This document shows positions 1 to 7,751 of a stretch of DNA of 38,366 nucleotides, piece by piece (the stretch's first letter is position 1; each line of letters begins with the position of its first letter). The translations under genes and the position numbers were made by a program. This DNA comes from Terriglobia bacterium. Lineage in GTDB: Bacteria; Acidobacteriota; Terriglobia; Bryobacterales; Bryobacteraceae. The notes under the pieces are model-generated. The model was not told the origin of the DNA. It saw nothing but the letters and a program-made list of their open reading frames with translations, and searched no databases. The DNA lies in assembly GCA_020073365.1 (NCBI GenBank), contig JAIQFL010000074.1, positions 1 through 38,366 on the forward strand, in the 5' to 3' direction.

Positions 1-1196
1 TCACCCTCTTCAATCCCAACGACGAGGAATCATTCGGCATCGTGCGCGTAGTGGACCGGATGGGGCAAACCGCAGTCCAGCGGCGCTACGATTTGCGGCC
101 CCATCAGACCAGGCTCTATTCGCTGGCCGATCTGAAAACCGCCGAATCGCCCGGCGAGGCACTGGCCATCGTTCCGCTCCAACAGCCCAAGCTGCGGGAT
201 GGCGGCGTGGTCGTGGTGCGCAACGATAGCGATAAGGCCTCCTTTGCCTACACCCTGATGAAGGGGCGCCAAGGCGCGAGCTTCACTGTAGAGCACCCGC
301 TGCACTTCGCCGCCGATTCCCCCGTGAAGCCGGCGCGCGCGACGCCCTATGGCCCCAACCGCTCGTTCCCGGCGCAGGCGCTGCTCTACACGCCCATGCT
401 CTTCCGCGGCCTTCGCCTGGGCGAGCTGCAATTGGAGTCGCGCTTCTACCTGAGTTCCAGCCGCTGGCAGGAAGAGGCGCTCTGGATGCTGCCCCTGGTC
501 ACCACCTCCGAGGGCCAGATCGCCTGGGCTTCCAACCACGACGAACAGCTTTCCAAACGGGTGGCGCCCGCAGGCTTAACCGGCCAGGGCTTGGTGCGCC
601 TGGCCGAGTTCCAGAGTTGCCGCATCGATGCGCGGGGTCTGCCTTTACCGGACGGCTTCTCCGGCGGCTTCGGCGTGGCCACGATTCCCAAGACCTCGCA
701 TTCCCTGTTGAAGGTGGAGGTGCGTGCGGTCAACTGGGGCCGCGCAGCTTTCACGCACTTTCGACCCGGCGGGGCATCCGCCAAAGCTTACCGCCAGGCC
801 GATGGCCGCGGGGGCCTGGCCAGCGATTACATTGTTTCCGGGGTTCACGTGATCGGCAACCGGGCGAACCGCCGCCGGGACTGCCTGCTGGCGCTCATGA
901 ACATCGAGTTCGAAGAAGACCAGGCCGGCACACCCAAGCTCCAGCTTTTCGGACCTTCCGGTCTGGTAACCGAGAAGCATTTAGGGGACTTCCCGGCTCT
1001 GGCGTGCCGGCATCTGCTGGTGTCGGAGCTTTTCCCCGAGGCGCAAAGCGATCCCGCGCACCCGTTCACCATCAGGATGCAGGTCGCCAACGCGATGATG
1101 ATCGTATCCGCGCTGCACCTGGACTACGAACGCCACGACCTGGCTCTGGAGCACGGCTCCGACCGCCACTCCACCTTCCAGGACTTCAAGTGCTAA
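1..1196 (+). CDS. Hypothetical protein, 5' end outside the window
   Basis: The open frame (codons starting at base 3) enters from the left edge and stops at TAA 1194-1196, so only about the last 398 codons are present. A GTG at 42 is available, but the residues before it (TLFNPNDEESFGIVRVVDR) read like normal protein, so the gene very probably starts upstream. I recognise no family. The visible part has no transmembrane segment and no obvious catalytic motif. It is rich in beta-strand-like alternation (for example VVVVRNDSDKASFAYTL near the start), which suggests an extracytoplasmic or structural beta protein. That is only inference. A hairpin repeat lies directly after the stop codon and may end transcription. 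The next gene is on the opposite strand. Confidence 0.75.
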   Translation, partial: TLFNPNDEESFGIVRVVDRMGQTAVQRRYDLRPHQTRLYSLADLKTAESPGEALAIVPLQQPKLRDGGVVVVRNDSDKASFAYTLMKGRQGASFTVEHPLHFAADSPVKPARATPYGPNRSFPAQALLYTPMLFRGLRLGELQLESRFYLSSSRWQEEALWMLPLVTTSEGQIAWASNHDEQLSKRVAPAGLTGQGLVRLAEFQSCRIDARGLPLPDGFSGGFGVATIPKTSHSLLKVEVRAVNWGRAAFTHFRPGGASAKAYRQADGRGGLASDYIVSGVHVIGNRANRRRDCLLALMNIEFEEDQAGTPKLQLFGPSGLVTEKHLGDFPALACRHLLVSELFPEAQSDPAHPFTIRMQVANAMMIVSALHLDYERHDLALEHGSDRHSTFQDFKC

Positions 1197-1199
1197 GAA

Positions 1200-1226
1200 G
1201 GTGGGGCAGGCTTTCGCCTGCCAACC
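1200..1226. repeat. Short palindromic intergenic element, copy A
   Basis: A perfect 7-bp stem GGCAGGC (1205-1211) and GCCTGCC (1216-1222) encloses the loop TTTC, flanked by GGTGGG on the left and AACC on the right. It starts four bases after a stop codon and lies between convergent genes. Related sequences occur at 4891-4945 and 26051-26128, so this looks like a dispersed REP-like element. It may also act as a bidirectional transcription stop, although no U-tract follows. Confidence 0.6.
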
Positions 1227-1252
1227 TAACCACCCAAGTGGCCAGGTCCCCC

Positions 1253-2491
1253 CTACTCGTACCGCAGCGCTTCCACCGGGTCCAATCGCGCCGCCTTGTT
1301 CGCGGGCCAGATTCCGAAAAACAATCCAACTCCGACTGACATCACAATCCCCGTCACCGCCGCCCACACCGGTACGCTGGCCGGAATGGACGTGAACACC
1401 ATCCGGCTGATCACCGAAATCAACCAGCCGAAAATGATCCCCGCCACGCCGCCCAGACCGGTCAACGCGGCCGCCTCGATCAAAAACTGGATCAGGATAT
1501 CGGCCCGTCGCGCTCCCAGCGCCTTGCGGATTCCAATCTCATAAGTCCGTTCCGTCACCGAGACCAGCATGATGTTCATCACCCCGATGCCGCCCACCAG
1601 CAGGCCTATGGAGCTGAGCACCACCATCACCAGGAACGTCATGGCGGTGATCTGGCGGAAGTCCGAGACCATCTGTTCGGCCGTAGAAAGCGCGAAGTTA
1701 TCCGGCTTGCTGTAGGGCACGCGGCGGCTGATGCGTAACACGGTCCTGATTTCGTCCACCGCCTGTGGCAGCTTTCCCTCCACGGCGGTCACCACGATGG
1801 CGTTCTCGCGGGCATTCGGGAACATCTTCTGCATCATCCCGTAGGGCAGCAGCACGCGGTTGTCAGTGTCGCCGAAAAACGACGCCGCCGGCCGCAGCAT
1901 GGTGCCGATCACCGTGAATTCGTGTCCGTCCACCGTGATGGGTTTCCCGATCGGGTCGATATTGGCGTACAGGCCCTTCTCCAGGTCCTGGCCAATCACG
2001 GCGACAGGCATTCTGCGCCGGCTCTCCTCATCCGTAAAGAAGCGGCCCACATGCAGATCCACCTGCCCGCCCCGGGCGTATCCCTCTTCCACCCCGATCA
2101 GGTTCACGTCGTACATGTCGTTGCCCTTGTAGCGGACGTTGATGGGGCCGTGGTTGGGAAACAGCATGGTGGACACATCCTCCACCGATTTGCACCGGTC
2201 CGTGATGGCCACCGCATCCAGGTACGTGAGATTCTTGCGGGTCCGTTCCTCGGCACTCAGGTGGCCCGTGCGCGGGCCCACCGGAAACTTGAAAACGATG
2301 ATGGAATTGGGACCGAAGCTGCGCAGCACGGCGGTGATGGACGCGTCAAAGCCGGTCAGAATCGCGCTGACCCCGATGATTGTGCCCGTCCCGATGATCA
2401 CGCCCAACACCGTGAGAAAGGCGCGCATTTTGTGGTTCCGGATGGTTTCGAACGCCAGAACGAGGCCGTTGAGGAAGGTGAGTCTGGTCAT
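1253..2491 (-). CDS. MacB/FtsX-type ABC transporter permease (second of pair)
   Basis: A 412-residue inner-membrane permease of the MacB/FtsX class. It has an N-terminal transmembrane helix in the typical setting (IRNHKMRAFLTVLGVIIGTG), a periplasmic MacB_PCD domain of about 200 residues, and a C-terminal three-helix FtsX domain with the motif ERTYEIGIRKALGARRADI. It ends with the usual DPVEALRYE tail. I chose ATG 2491 (MTRLTFLNG): an earlier in-frame start at 2563 lies inside the upstream gene, whereas GGAG sits 10 bases before 2491. The gap to the upstream permease stop is four bases, so the two are co-translated and probably form a heterodimer. No ATPase gene adjoins them, so the nucleotide-binding partner must be encoded elsewhere. 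The substrate is unknown; peptides, antibiotics or lipoproteins are typical for the class. Confidence 0.9.
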   Translation of the reverse strand: MTRLTFLNGLVLAFETIRNHKMRAFLTVLGVIIGTGTIIGVSAILTGFDASITAVLRSFGPNSIIVFKFPVGPRTGHLSAEERTRKNLTYLDAVAITDRCKSVEDVSTMLFPNHGPINVRYKGNDMYDVNLIGVEEGYARGGQVDLHVGRFFTDEESRRRMPVAVIGQDLEKGLYANIDPIGKPITVDGHEFTVIGTMLRPAASFFGDTDNRVLLPYGMMQKMFPNARENAIVVTAVEGKLPQAVDEIRTVLRISRRVPYSKPDNFALSTAEQMVSDFRQITAMTFLVMVVLSSIGLLVGGIGVMNIMLVSVTERTYEIGIRKALGARRADILIQFLIEAAALTGLGGVAGIIFGWLISVISRMVFTSIPASVPVWAAVTGIVMSVGVGLFFGIWPANKAARLDPVEALRYE

Positions 2492-2495
2492 GGCG

Positions 2496-3755
2496 CTATT
2501 TCTCCGCCCGCAGGGCTTCGATGGGATCCAGCCGCGACGCCCGGCGCGCCGGGTAAATCCCAAAGAACAGGCCCACGGTTGCCGAAAGCCCTACTCCGAT
2601 GAAAACCGAAGTCCACGGCAGGGCCATCGGTACCGACGTCAGATTCCGAACCGTCACCGCCACCAGCCACGCCGCGCCCACTCCCGCCAGACCTCCGGAG
2701 CCTGAGAGCACCGAGGATTCCACCAGGAACTGCTTCAGGATGTCGGCACGCCTGGCTCCCAGCGACTTGCGGATACCGATCTCGTGGGTCCGCTCGGTGA
2801 CTACCGCCAGCATGATGTTCATGATCACGATCCCCCCCACCACCATGAAGACCGAGACAATCCCCACAGCCATTGCGGCAATGGTGGCGGTGAGGCTTTC
2901 CCAAAGGGTCACGATCGTCTCCGAGGCGAAAATACTGAAGTTGTCGTCCTGCCCCGGTCTCAAATGGCGATACGACCGCAGCAGCACGCGCACTTCGTCC
3001 TGCGCCTCCGCCAGGCGCCGCTGGTCGATGGCCTTCGCCACCATCCGGATCCCGTTGCGGCTTCCGTAGGTCTTGAAGTAGCTCTCAATCGGGATCATGA
3101 CGAAATTGTCCTGGGAATTGCCGAATACGCTCCCCAGCGTTTTGGCCACTCCCACTACTTCGTAAGGCGTGCCCTCCACCGCAATCGTCTTGCCCAGGGG
3201 GTCCTTGCCCTCGAAGAAGCGGGCCCGGATGTCGTTGCCGATAAATGCCACGGTCGCGTGCCGGCGCACCTCCTCGTAAGTGATCCCGCGGCCGATATCC
3301 ACCTGTACGTTGTTTATGGCGGGGATGTTATCCGTGACGCCCTGGAGATCGACGTCCTCCATGGATTCCCCTTTGAAAGAGACGCGCGCGCGCCGCGAGG
3401 CCGCCATCCCGATTTCCTTCACCAGGACGGCCTGGCTCCTGACGAATTCGTACTCGTCCGGCCGGATCTGGGGATTGCGCTTCTGCATCTCGAAGAACTT
3501 CTTCGGGTCCCACGGTCCGAACCATGCCATGCGGACCACGCGGAAGCCGTCGGACCCCATGTTGGAAACCTTTTCGGCGATGTACACGTTCATCCCGTGG
3601 ATCAGGGCCGTCACCGCGATCAAGGTGGTCGTGGCCAGAATGATCCCCAGCAGCGTCAGAAAACTGCGGAGTTTGTTCTTCCGTAGAGAATCCAGGGCGA
3701 TACGGGTAGCTTCCCAAAACGAAGCGCTCAGGCGGAATTGTCGGCGTCTAGCCAC
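2496..3755 (-). CDS. MacB/FtsX-type ABC transporter permease (first of pair)
   Basis: A 419-residue permease with the same layout as its downstream neighbour: an N-terminal helix after the basic stretch LRKNKLRSFLTLLGIILATT, a periplasmic MacB_PCD domain, and three C-terminal helices around ERTHEIGIRKSLGARRADI. It ends RLDPIEALRAEK. The start is GTG 3755, preceded by GGAAGACCAAA as a ribosome-binding site; no better in-frame ATG exists. It is the first gene of a two-gene minus-strand operon, with the second gene starting four bases after its stop. The two proteins differ clearly in sequence, so this is an old paralogue pair and not a recent duplication. The missing ATPase is the odd point. 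Confidence 0.9.
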   Translation of the reverse strand: MARRRQFRLSASFWEATRIALDSLRKNKLRSFLTLLGIILATTTLIAVTALIHGMNVYIAEKVSNMGSDGFRVVRMAWFGPWDPKKFFEMQKRNPQIRPDEYEFVRSQAVLVKEIGMAASRRARVSFKGESMEDVDLQGVTDNIPAINNVQVDIGRGITYEEVRRHATVAFIGNDIRARFFEGKDPLGKTIAVEGTPYEVVGVAKTLGSVFGNSQDNFVMIPIESYFKTYGSRNGIRMVAKAIDQRRLAEAQDEVRVLLRSYRHLRPGQDDNFSIFASETIVTLWESLTATIAAMAVGIVSVFMVVGGIVIMNIMLAVVTERTHEIGIRKSLGARRADILKQFLVESSVLSGSGGLAGVGAAWLVAVTVRNLTSVPMALPWTSVFIGVGLSATVGLFFGIYPARRASRLDPIEALRAEK

Positions 3756-3998
3756 TTTGGTCTTCCATAAGAGACGTATTCAACCTTCTGCTTGTTCCCC
3801 TGTCGTGTGTTTTCTCGCGCCGAATGTAGGGACGTTTGGCTGACGCAATTATTAGTCGGAGAGCTCGGGACGGCACCGTAACTTTTTTCCGCCCGGCGAC
3901 GAACACTCTTCCGGCGACCAATGCTTCGTTTCTTTGGGAGGTCACCACGCCGTGACCATCCGGGTCGTACATTCACCACACATGTTAAGGAGAGCACG

Positions 3999-4797
3999 AT
4001 GAAGCTTCGCAAAATCAAAGGGAACATCGCCCGTGGTTTTTTCACCATACTTGTCCCGTTCCTGGGAGCGGCTACCGCCGTCCAGGCCGGCACCGATCAG
4101 AGCGCCCTGGTAGTTACCGTGTCAAACGCTGCCAAGAACCAGCTCTTGGTTTACAGCCCTGCCGGCAAACTGATCCAGACGCTTCTTACCCAGGGTCAGG
4201 GTGGCGCCGGCGGCAACGCGGGAGGCATCCAGGCCAAAGGAAACCTGGTCGCCGTCGTGAATTTCGGCTCGCAGTCCGTGTCCATTTTTGAGCGAGAGGG
4301 CAATGGACTCGAGATGAAGCAGTTGGTGCCCACGGTCTCCGGCCCGGTCAGTGGTACAGAACCTTCCCCAACCCGTCAATACACCCTTCGGATTGGTTAC
4401 CCGCGGCGACGATGCCTACGTCACCATCGCACATGCCGATGAGATCACCCTGGTCCGCCACGGGAAGCTTCTGACCGTCACGGGTTCCGGAACGCAGCAT
4501 GCCCCATGCTGGCTGACCCTGGTGGGACCCTTTCTGTTCTCCAGCAACTCGCCGAGCCTGAGTCTCTCCCGCTATGCCGTCTACGGCCAAAAAATCGTGC
4601 AGGACGCGGCCGTGGCAGCACAACTGAATGGCAGTCCGACCGATATTGCCTCGGGCGACGGATTGGTGGCGGTAATTGACGGCAGCGGCCACCTCTCGAT
4701 CTTCAGCGTCGACGAGGACGGCAACCTGACGCTCCAAGCCGCCCCCGCCATCCCCACTGCGGCCAATGGCGTTGCCTTCGTTCGGGCCGAAGACTGA
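3999..4797 (+). pseudogene. Frameshifted secreted beta-propeller (lactonase-like) protein
   Basis: The reading frame starts at ATG 3999, with AAGGAGA eight bases upstream. It encodes a signal peptide (MKLRKIKG, a hydrophobic core, then AVQA cleavage) and a repeat-rich beta-propeller sequence (VVTVSNAAKNQLLVYSPAGKL). After the codons for TVSGPVS (about 4350) the frame goes off into junk and stops at 4442. The homologous-looking sequence resumes in another frame from about 4351 (LVTRGDDAYVTIAHADEITL ...) and ends at TGA 4797. Joined, the two parts make about 266 residues, short for a seven-bladed propeller of roughly 350-400. An internal deletion at the junction is therefore as likely as a single-base indel. 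If translated separately, the second half would start at GTG 4351 without a signal peptide. A sequencing error is possible. Confidence 0.65.
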
Positions 4798-4890
4798 GAG
4801 TCAGAAGCTGTGAAGAAATCAAGATCCGCAGCCGGAACCGCCCTGCCGCCACCACAACAGCCCCTGTGTTTTCAGGTCCTGTGTCTCCAG

Positions 4891-4962
4891 AGGTGGGGCG
4901 GTTCCGTCTGCCAACGCCCGCTTGCGGGCGCTTTCTTTCCCACCTCCTCCGCAACCGGTTGC
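4891..4962. repeat. Nested inverted-repeat element, copy B
   Basis: Within the 279-bp gap before the PQQ-propeller gene, AGGTGGG (4891-4897) and CCCACCT (4939-4945) form an outer inverted repeat. Inside it, CGCCCGC and GCGGGCG form a 7-bp stem with a TT loop (about 4914-4929). The left half (GTGGGGCGGTTCCGTCTGCC) resembles the element at 1200-1226 with one arm changed. A perfect 12-bp palindrome GCAACCGGTTGC follows at 4951-4962. No gene is visible in 4798-5076. Confidence 0.5.
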
Positions 4963-5076
4963 AGCCCCTGAAAAACCACATTCACGCCGGAAAGTAGAAA
5001 GGAACTCCCTTCCCGCGGCATCCCCCTACTGACACGGCCCCACCATCCGGTCGGGCCGCTGTCGGAGGAGACAGGA

Positions 5077-6510
5077 ATGACTCGTCGTTTCGTGTGGATC
5101 GCGGCCGCGGCTGGCTTCGTATTCGCCATCGCCGGTTTCAGCCAATCAAAAAACCAGACTCCCGCGCAGCCCACAACGCGCGCTCGAACCCAGCCCGAGC
5201 TGGCCAATCCCGTCCCATTCCGGTCCGCTGACGGCCGGATCACGGGTTGGAAAGTCACGATTCCCGGGAATCGCCCCCTGGCCAGTCCAGCCATCGCCGA
5301 AGGCAAAGTCTTCGTCGGGGGCGGTTTCGGCAGCCACGAGTTCTACGCCTTCGACGCGGCCACCGGCAAGCGCATCTGGACCTATCAGACCGCCGATGAC
5401 GGACCCACCGCCGCCGCCGTCTCCGATGGCGTGATCGCCTTCAACACCGAAAGCTGCGAGCTGGAAGTGATCACCACCGCCGGCCGGCCGCTTTGGAAAA
5501 AGTGGCTCGGCGATCCCTTGATGAGCATGCCTGCGATTGCCGATGGCGTGGTCTACATGGCATACCCCAACTCCCGCGGCGATGGCAAGTACTATCTGGC
5601 GGCGTTCGATCTGAAGACCGGTGCCGAGCGATGGAAGTACCCCATGGCCGGCGAGATCATTACGGCGCCGGTGATCGAGCGCGACCGCGTCTATTTCGCT
5701 ACCGTGAATGGTTCGGTGGTTTCGCTGAACCGCCGCGACGGCGCCAAGGTCTGGCAGGAGGACGCCAATGCCACCTCCGCCCCCGCCGTGTGGAACGAGC
5801 GGAGCTACTTCAGCCGCCGCCAGCAGACCACCCTCAGCCAGGCAGGCAAACCAGTAGTCCAGCAGACCGAGCTGGTGGCGTCGCGCGCCATCGCCGCCCC
5901 GCAAAGCGGCCTCCAGGATCTGCGCGCCACCCGGCAGAATGCCGACTACCTCGACTATGCCAAGCGGAAACAGTCCGCCTCCGAGCGGAAGAGCCAGGCA
6001 TACGACGCGTCCGTCGGCTTCGGCGGCGCCGCCAAAGGGTCCGCCGTCATGGCTCCGGCGCAGGCCAACATCGGGCAGGCCAGCGTGCACGGTATCTGGG
6101 CCTATCAGGGATCCAAGTCCTTCGTGGACAACGGGCGGCTGTTCAGTTCGATGGGCAACAACGCGCAAAGCGTGGACCCGAACACCGGCAAGGTGAACTG
6201 GACGCGGGCCCTGCGTAAAGGAACGGATACCGCTGTGGACGCCGTGCTGACGCCACCGGCCATCGTCAACGGCAAGGTGTTTGTCGGCGCCAGTTCCGGC
6301 GAGGTCTACGTCCTATCCGCGCAGACTGGCGACGTATTGTGGAAGGTGGACATCGGGGAGCCCATCTCCTTCCAGCCCGCCATCGCTGGTGGACGCGTCT
6401 ACGTCGCCGCCAACCAGGGCACCCTGGTATGCCTGAACACCAACGACCCCCACGACGATGGCTGGCTCATGTGGGGAGCCACCGCCGCCCACAACGGCCG
6501 GCCCCGCTGA
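5077..6510 (+). CDS. Secreted PQQ-type beta-propeller protein
   Basis: A 477-residue exported beta-propeller with PQQ-like/BamB-type repeats. An N-terminal signal sequence (MTRRFVWIAAAAGFVFAIAG) precedes a proline-rich linker. Repeated blades end in the pattern A-x-D-x-x-T-G-x-x-x-W: FDAATGKRIWTY, FDLKTGAERWKY, LNRRDGAKVWQ, VDPNTGKVNWTR and LSAQTGDVLWKV. The last unit ends in WLMWGATAAHNGRPR, as in outer-membrane PQQ-repeat proteins. A roughly 85-residue low-complexity insertion (about residues 245-330, rich in Ala, Gln, Ser and Arg) interrupts the propeller after the third clear blade. A strong GGAGGAGA site precedes ATG 5077. Role is unknown; such proteins act as periplasmic or outer-membrane scaffolds or as quinoprotein-like domains. 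No dehydrogenase active-site residues could be assigned. Confidence 0.85.
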   Translation: MTRRFVWIAAAAGFVFAIAGFSQSKNQTPAQPTTRARTQPELANPVPFRSADGRITGWKVTIPGNRPLASPAIAEGKVFVGGGFGSHEFYAFDAATGKRIWTYQTADDGPTAAAVSDGVIAFNTESCELEVITTAGRPLWKKWLGDPLMSMPAIADGVVYMAYPNSRGDGKYYLAAFDLKTGAERWKYPMAGEIITAPVIERDRVYFATVNGSVVSLNRRDGAKVWQEDANATSAPAVWNERSYFSRRQQTTLSQAGKPVVQQTELVASRAIAAPQSGLQDLRATRQNADYLDYAKRKQSASERKSQAYDASVGFGGAAKGSAVMAPAQANIGQASVHGIWAYQGSKSFVDNGRLFSSMGNNAQSVDPNTGKVNWTRALRKGTDTAVDAVLTPPAIVNGKVFVGASSGEVYVLSAQTGDVLWKVDIGEPISFQPAIAGGRVYVAANQGTLVCLNTNDPHDDGWLMWGATAAHNGRPR

Positions 6511-6587
6511 GCCAATGAGCGTCAAGAGCCGCAGCAGGGCAGCCACATGGAAGGGTCACCGCTGAACGCAAAGCGGCCTCCAGGGGC

Positions 6588-6646
6588 GCGCCAGTCTTCG
6601 GGCGAGATGTCGCGGGCGACGCTCCAGTCCGTTTTCGTTGATGATC
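6588..6646. repeat. Dispersed intergenic repeat, copy 1
   Basis: The 20-mer at 6627-6646 (GTCCGTTTTCGTTGATGATC) recurs at 12383-12402 with one mismatch, and the 15 bases upstream match at 11 positions, so about 35 bases are related. Both copies are in non-coding DNA and in the same orientation. The stretch 6511-6686 otherwise holds no supportable gene. Confidence 0.5.
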
Positions 6647-6686
6647 AGCCCCAACAAAAGGACGCCGCTGCCCGCTCAGCCGTAGA

Positions 6687-7022
6687 ATGGAGGCACATGA
6701 GCTGCGAGGAATTGAGTGCGCAATAATCTGGTTTGCGCCCGGCCGTTCGTTGCGTTGGCGAAAACATGGCGAATCCGCACCTTTATCCACCGCTGAAACG
6801 CTCCACCCAGATACCTCTCTTAGCCCTGCCAAACTTGCTCAGATGGAGCGGCTTTCAATCAAGGCGTTGAGACTTTCACTGGTTCCTGGGCAAAGGGACT
6901 GCCTGAAGACGAGGCCGGATGGAACCATTCTCGACGGACATCATAGAATCTACGTTCTCCGCCAACGCGGCGTGGATGTTGACGCACTGCCACGCGAGAT
7001 CAATGTGAAGAGGAGCCTCTGA
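6687..7022 (+). CDS. Small ParB-like / DGHHR-motif protein
   Basis: A 111-residue reading frame whose C-terminal 60 residues look real: LSPAKLAQMERLSIKALRLS, then TRPDGTILDGHHRIYVLRQR, ending VDALPREINVKRSL. The DGxHR motif followed by a hydrophobic helix is characteristic of ParB N-terminal-like nuclease/CTPase folds. Here it is a minimal stand-alone version without a helix-turn-helix or the GERR-type second motif, so a function cannot be given. The first ~40 residues are less convincing and lack a good ribosome-binding site at 6687. ATG 6843 would also keep the conserved part. The stop is two bases before the start of the phosphatase-like gene, implying co-translation and a joint role. Confidence 0.6.
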   Translation: MEAHELRGIECAIIWFAPGRSLRWRKHGESAPLSTAETLHPDTSLSPAKLAQMERLSIKALRLSLVPGQRDCLKTRPDGTILDGHHRIYVLRQRGVDVDALPREINVKRSL

Positions 7023-7024
7023 TC

Positions 7025-7528
7025 ATGTGGACCGAACTTTACTGGATTGACGGGCCCTGGCCCGGAAAACTCGCGTTGGCCGCACGGCCCCGAGGCGGTG
7101 ACTGGCTTGAGGAGGAGATCGCGAGTTGGCGCAGGGCTGGAATCGACGCGGTGCTCTCTCTGTTGACGCCCGAGGAAGAACACGATCTCGATCTGAAGGC
7201 CGAAGGGCAGGAGGCAAGGGCGCAAGGCATCGAGTTTATTTCGTTTCCGATTCCGGATCGTGAAGTGCCGAACTCGGAGTCCCAGATGGTATCTGCTCTG
7301 GAAAAACTCGACACGGCGCTGTCGTCTGGTAAGAACGTCGTTGTTCATTGCAGGCAGGGCGTTGGCCATACGGGGCTGGTAGCAGGTTGCCTTCTCGTCT
7401 CGAAAGGTCTGACCCCGGAAACCGCGGTTCGGACCCTGAGCGCCGCTCGTGGTGTGGCGGTTCCTGAGACATCGGAGCAGCGTCACTGGATCGACCACTA
7501 CGCCACGATTTCCGCAGGCGCCAAGTGA
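7025..7528 (+). CDS. Dual-specificity-phosphatase-like protein with altered active site
   Basis: A 167-residue cytosolic protein of the cysteine-dependent (DSP/PTP) phosphatase fold. The general-acid region is visible as FPIPDREVP (Asp78), and the P-loop is VVVHCRQGVGHTG with nucleophile Cys109. The family signature is HCx5R(S/T); here the arginine is replaced by His115 (codon CAT, 7367-7369), which is one transition from the expected CGT. That arginine binds the substrate phosphate, so activity may be reduced or lost, or the protein may bind phosphate ligands only. The rest of the domain looks intact. It follows the ParB-like gene with a two-base gap. Its TGA stop overlaps a tRNA 3'-end remnant, so the native end of the gene may have been changed by an insertion. 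Confidence 0.8.
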   Translation: MWTELYWIDGPWPGKLALAARPRGGDWLEEEIASWRRAGIDAVLSLLTPEEEHDLDLKAEGQEARAQGIEFISFPIPDREVPNSESQMVSALEKLDTALSSGKNVVVHCRQGVGHTGLVAGCLLVSKGLTPETAVRTLSAARGVAVPETSEQRHWIDHYATISAGAK

Positions 7529-7554
7529 TGGCTCGAATCCCTCCTTCCCCGCCA
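7527..7554 (+). other. tRNA 3'-end remnant (candidate att-site scar)
   Basis: The 28 bases contain a T-arm (GATGG, loop CTCGAAT, CCCTC), a 7-base acceptor strand CTTCCCC, discriminator G and CCA. The T-stem has one mismatch and the loop starts CTCGAAT instead of TTCGAAT. The order and spacing are exactly those of a tRNA 3' end, and discriminator G would suit tRNA-Ser. The matching 5' acceptor strand (GGGGAAG) and the other arms are absent upstream, where the phosphatase-like gene lies. Such truncated 3' ends are left at the far border of elements that integrate into tRNA genes. No intact copy is seen in the window. Confidence 0.6.
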
Positions 7555-7751
7555 CGATAAAATCGACGTGCTTGTGTCCGTGAGATCCCGACGACGCTTC
7601 TGCCGTGAACAGCGGTTACCAGGCGACCCGACCAGGGTTCGCCCTTTCGCGCTCCGGCGATTGCTCTTGCACGCACGCGAACCCCGCAGTAGTTCGCAGC
7701 ATAAATCCGGTTTCCCAGGACGTATTTCCGTGACCGGCGCTTCGAGTAGCC

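Noticed and set aside
6950..7555. Minus-strand frame beginning MAGKEGFEPS
   Set aside because: That opening is the spurious translation of a reversed tRNA T-arm; it led to the tRNA remnant but is not a gene.
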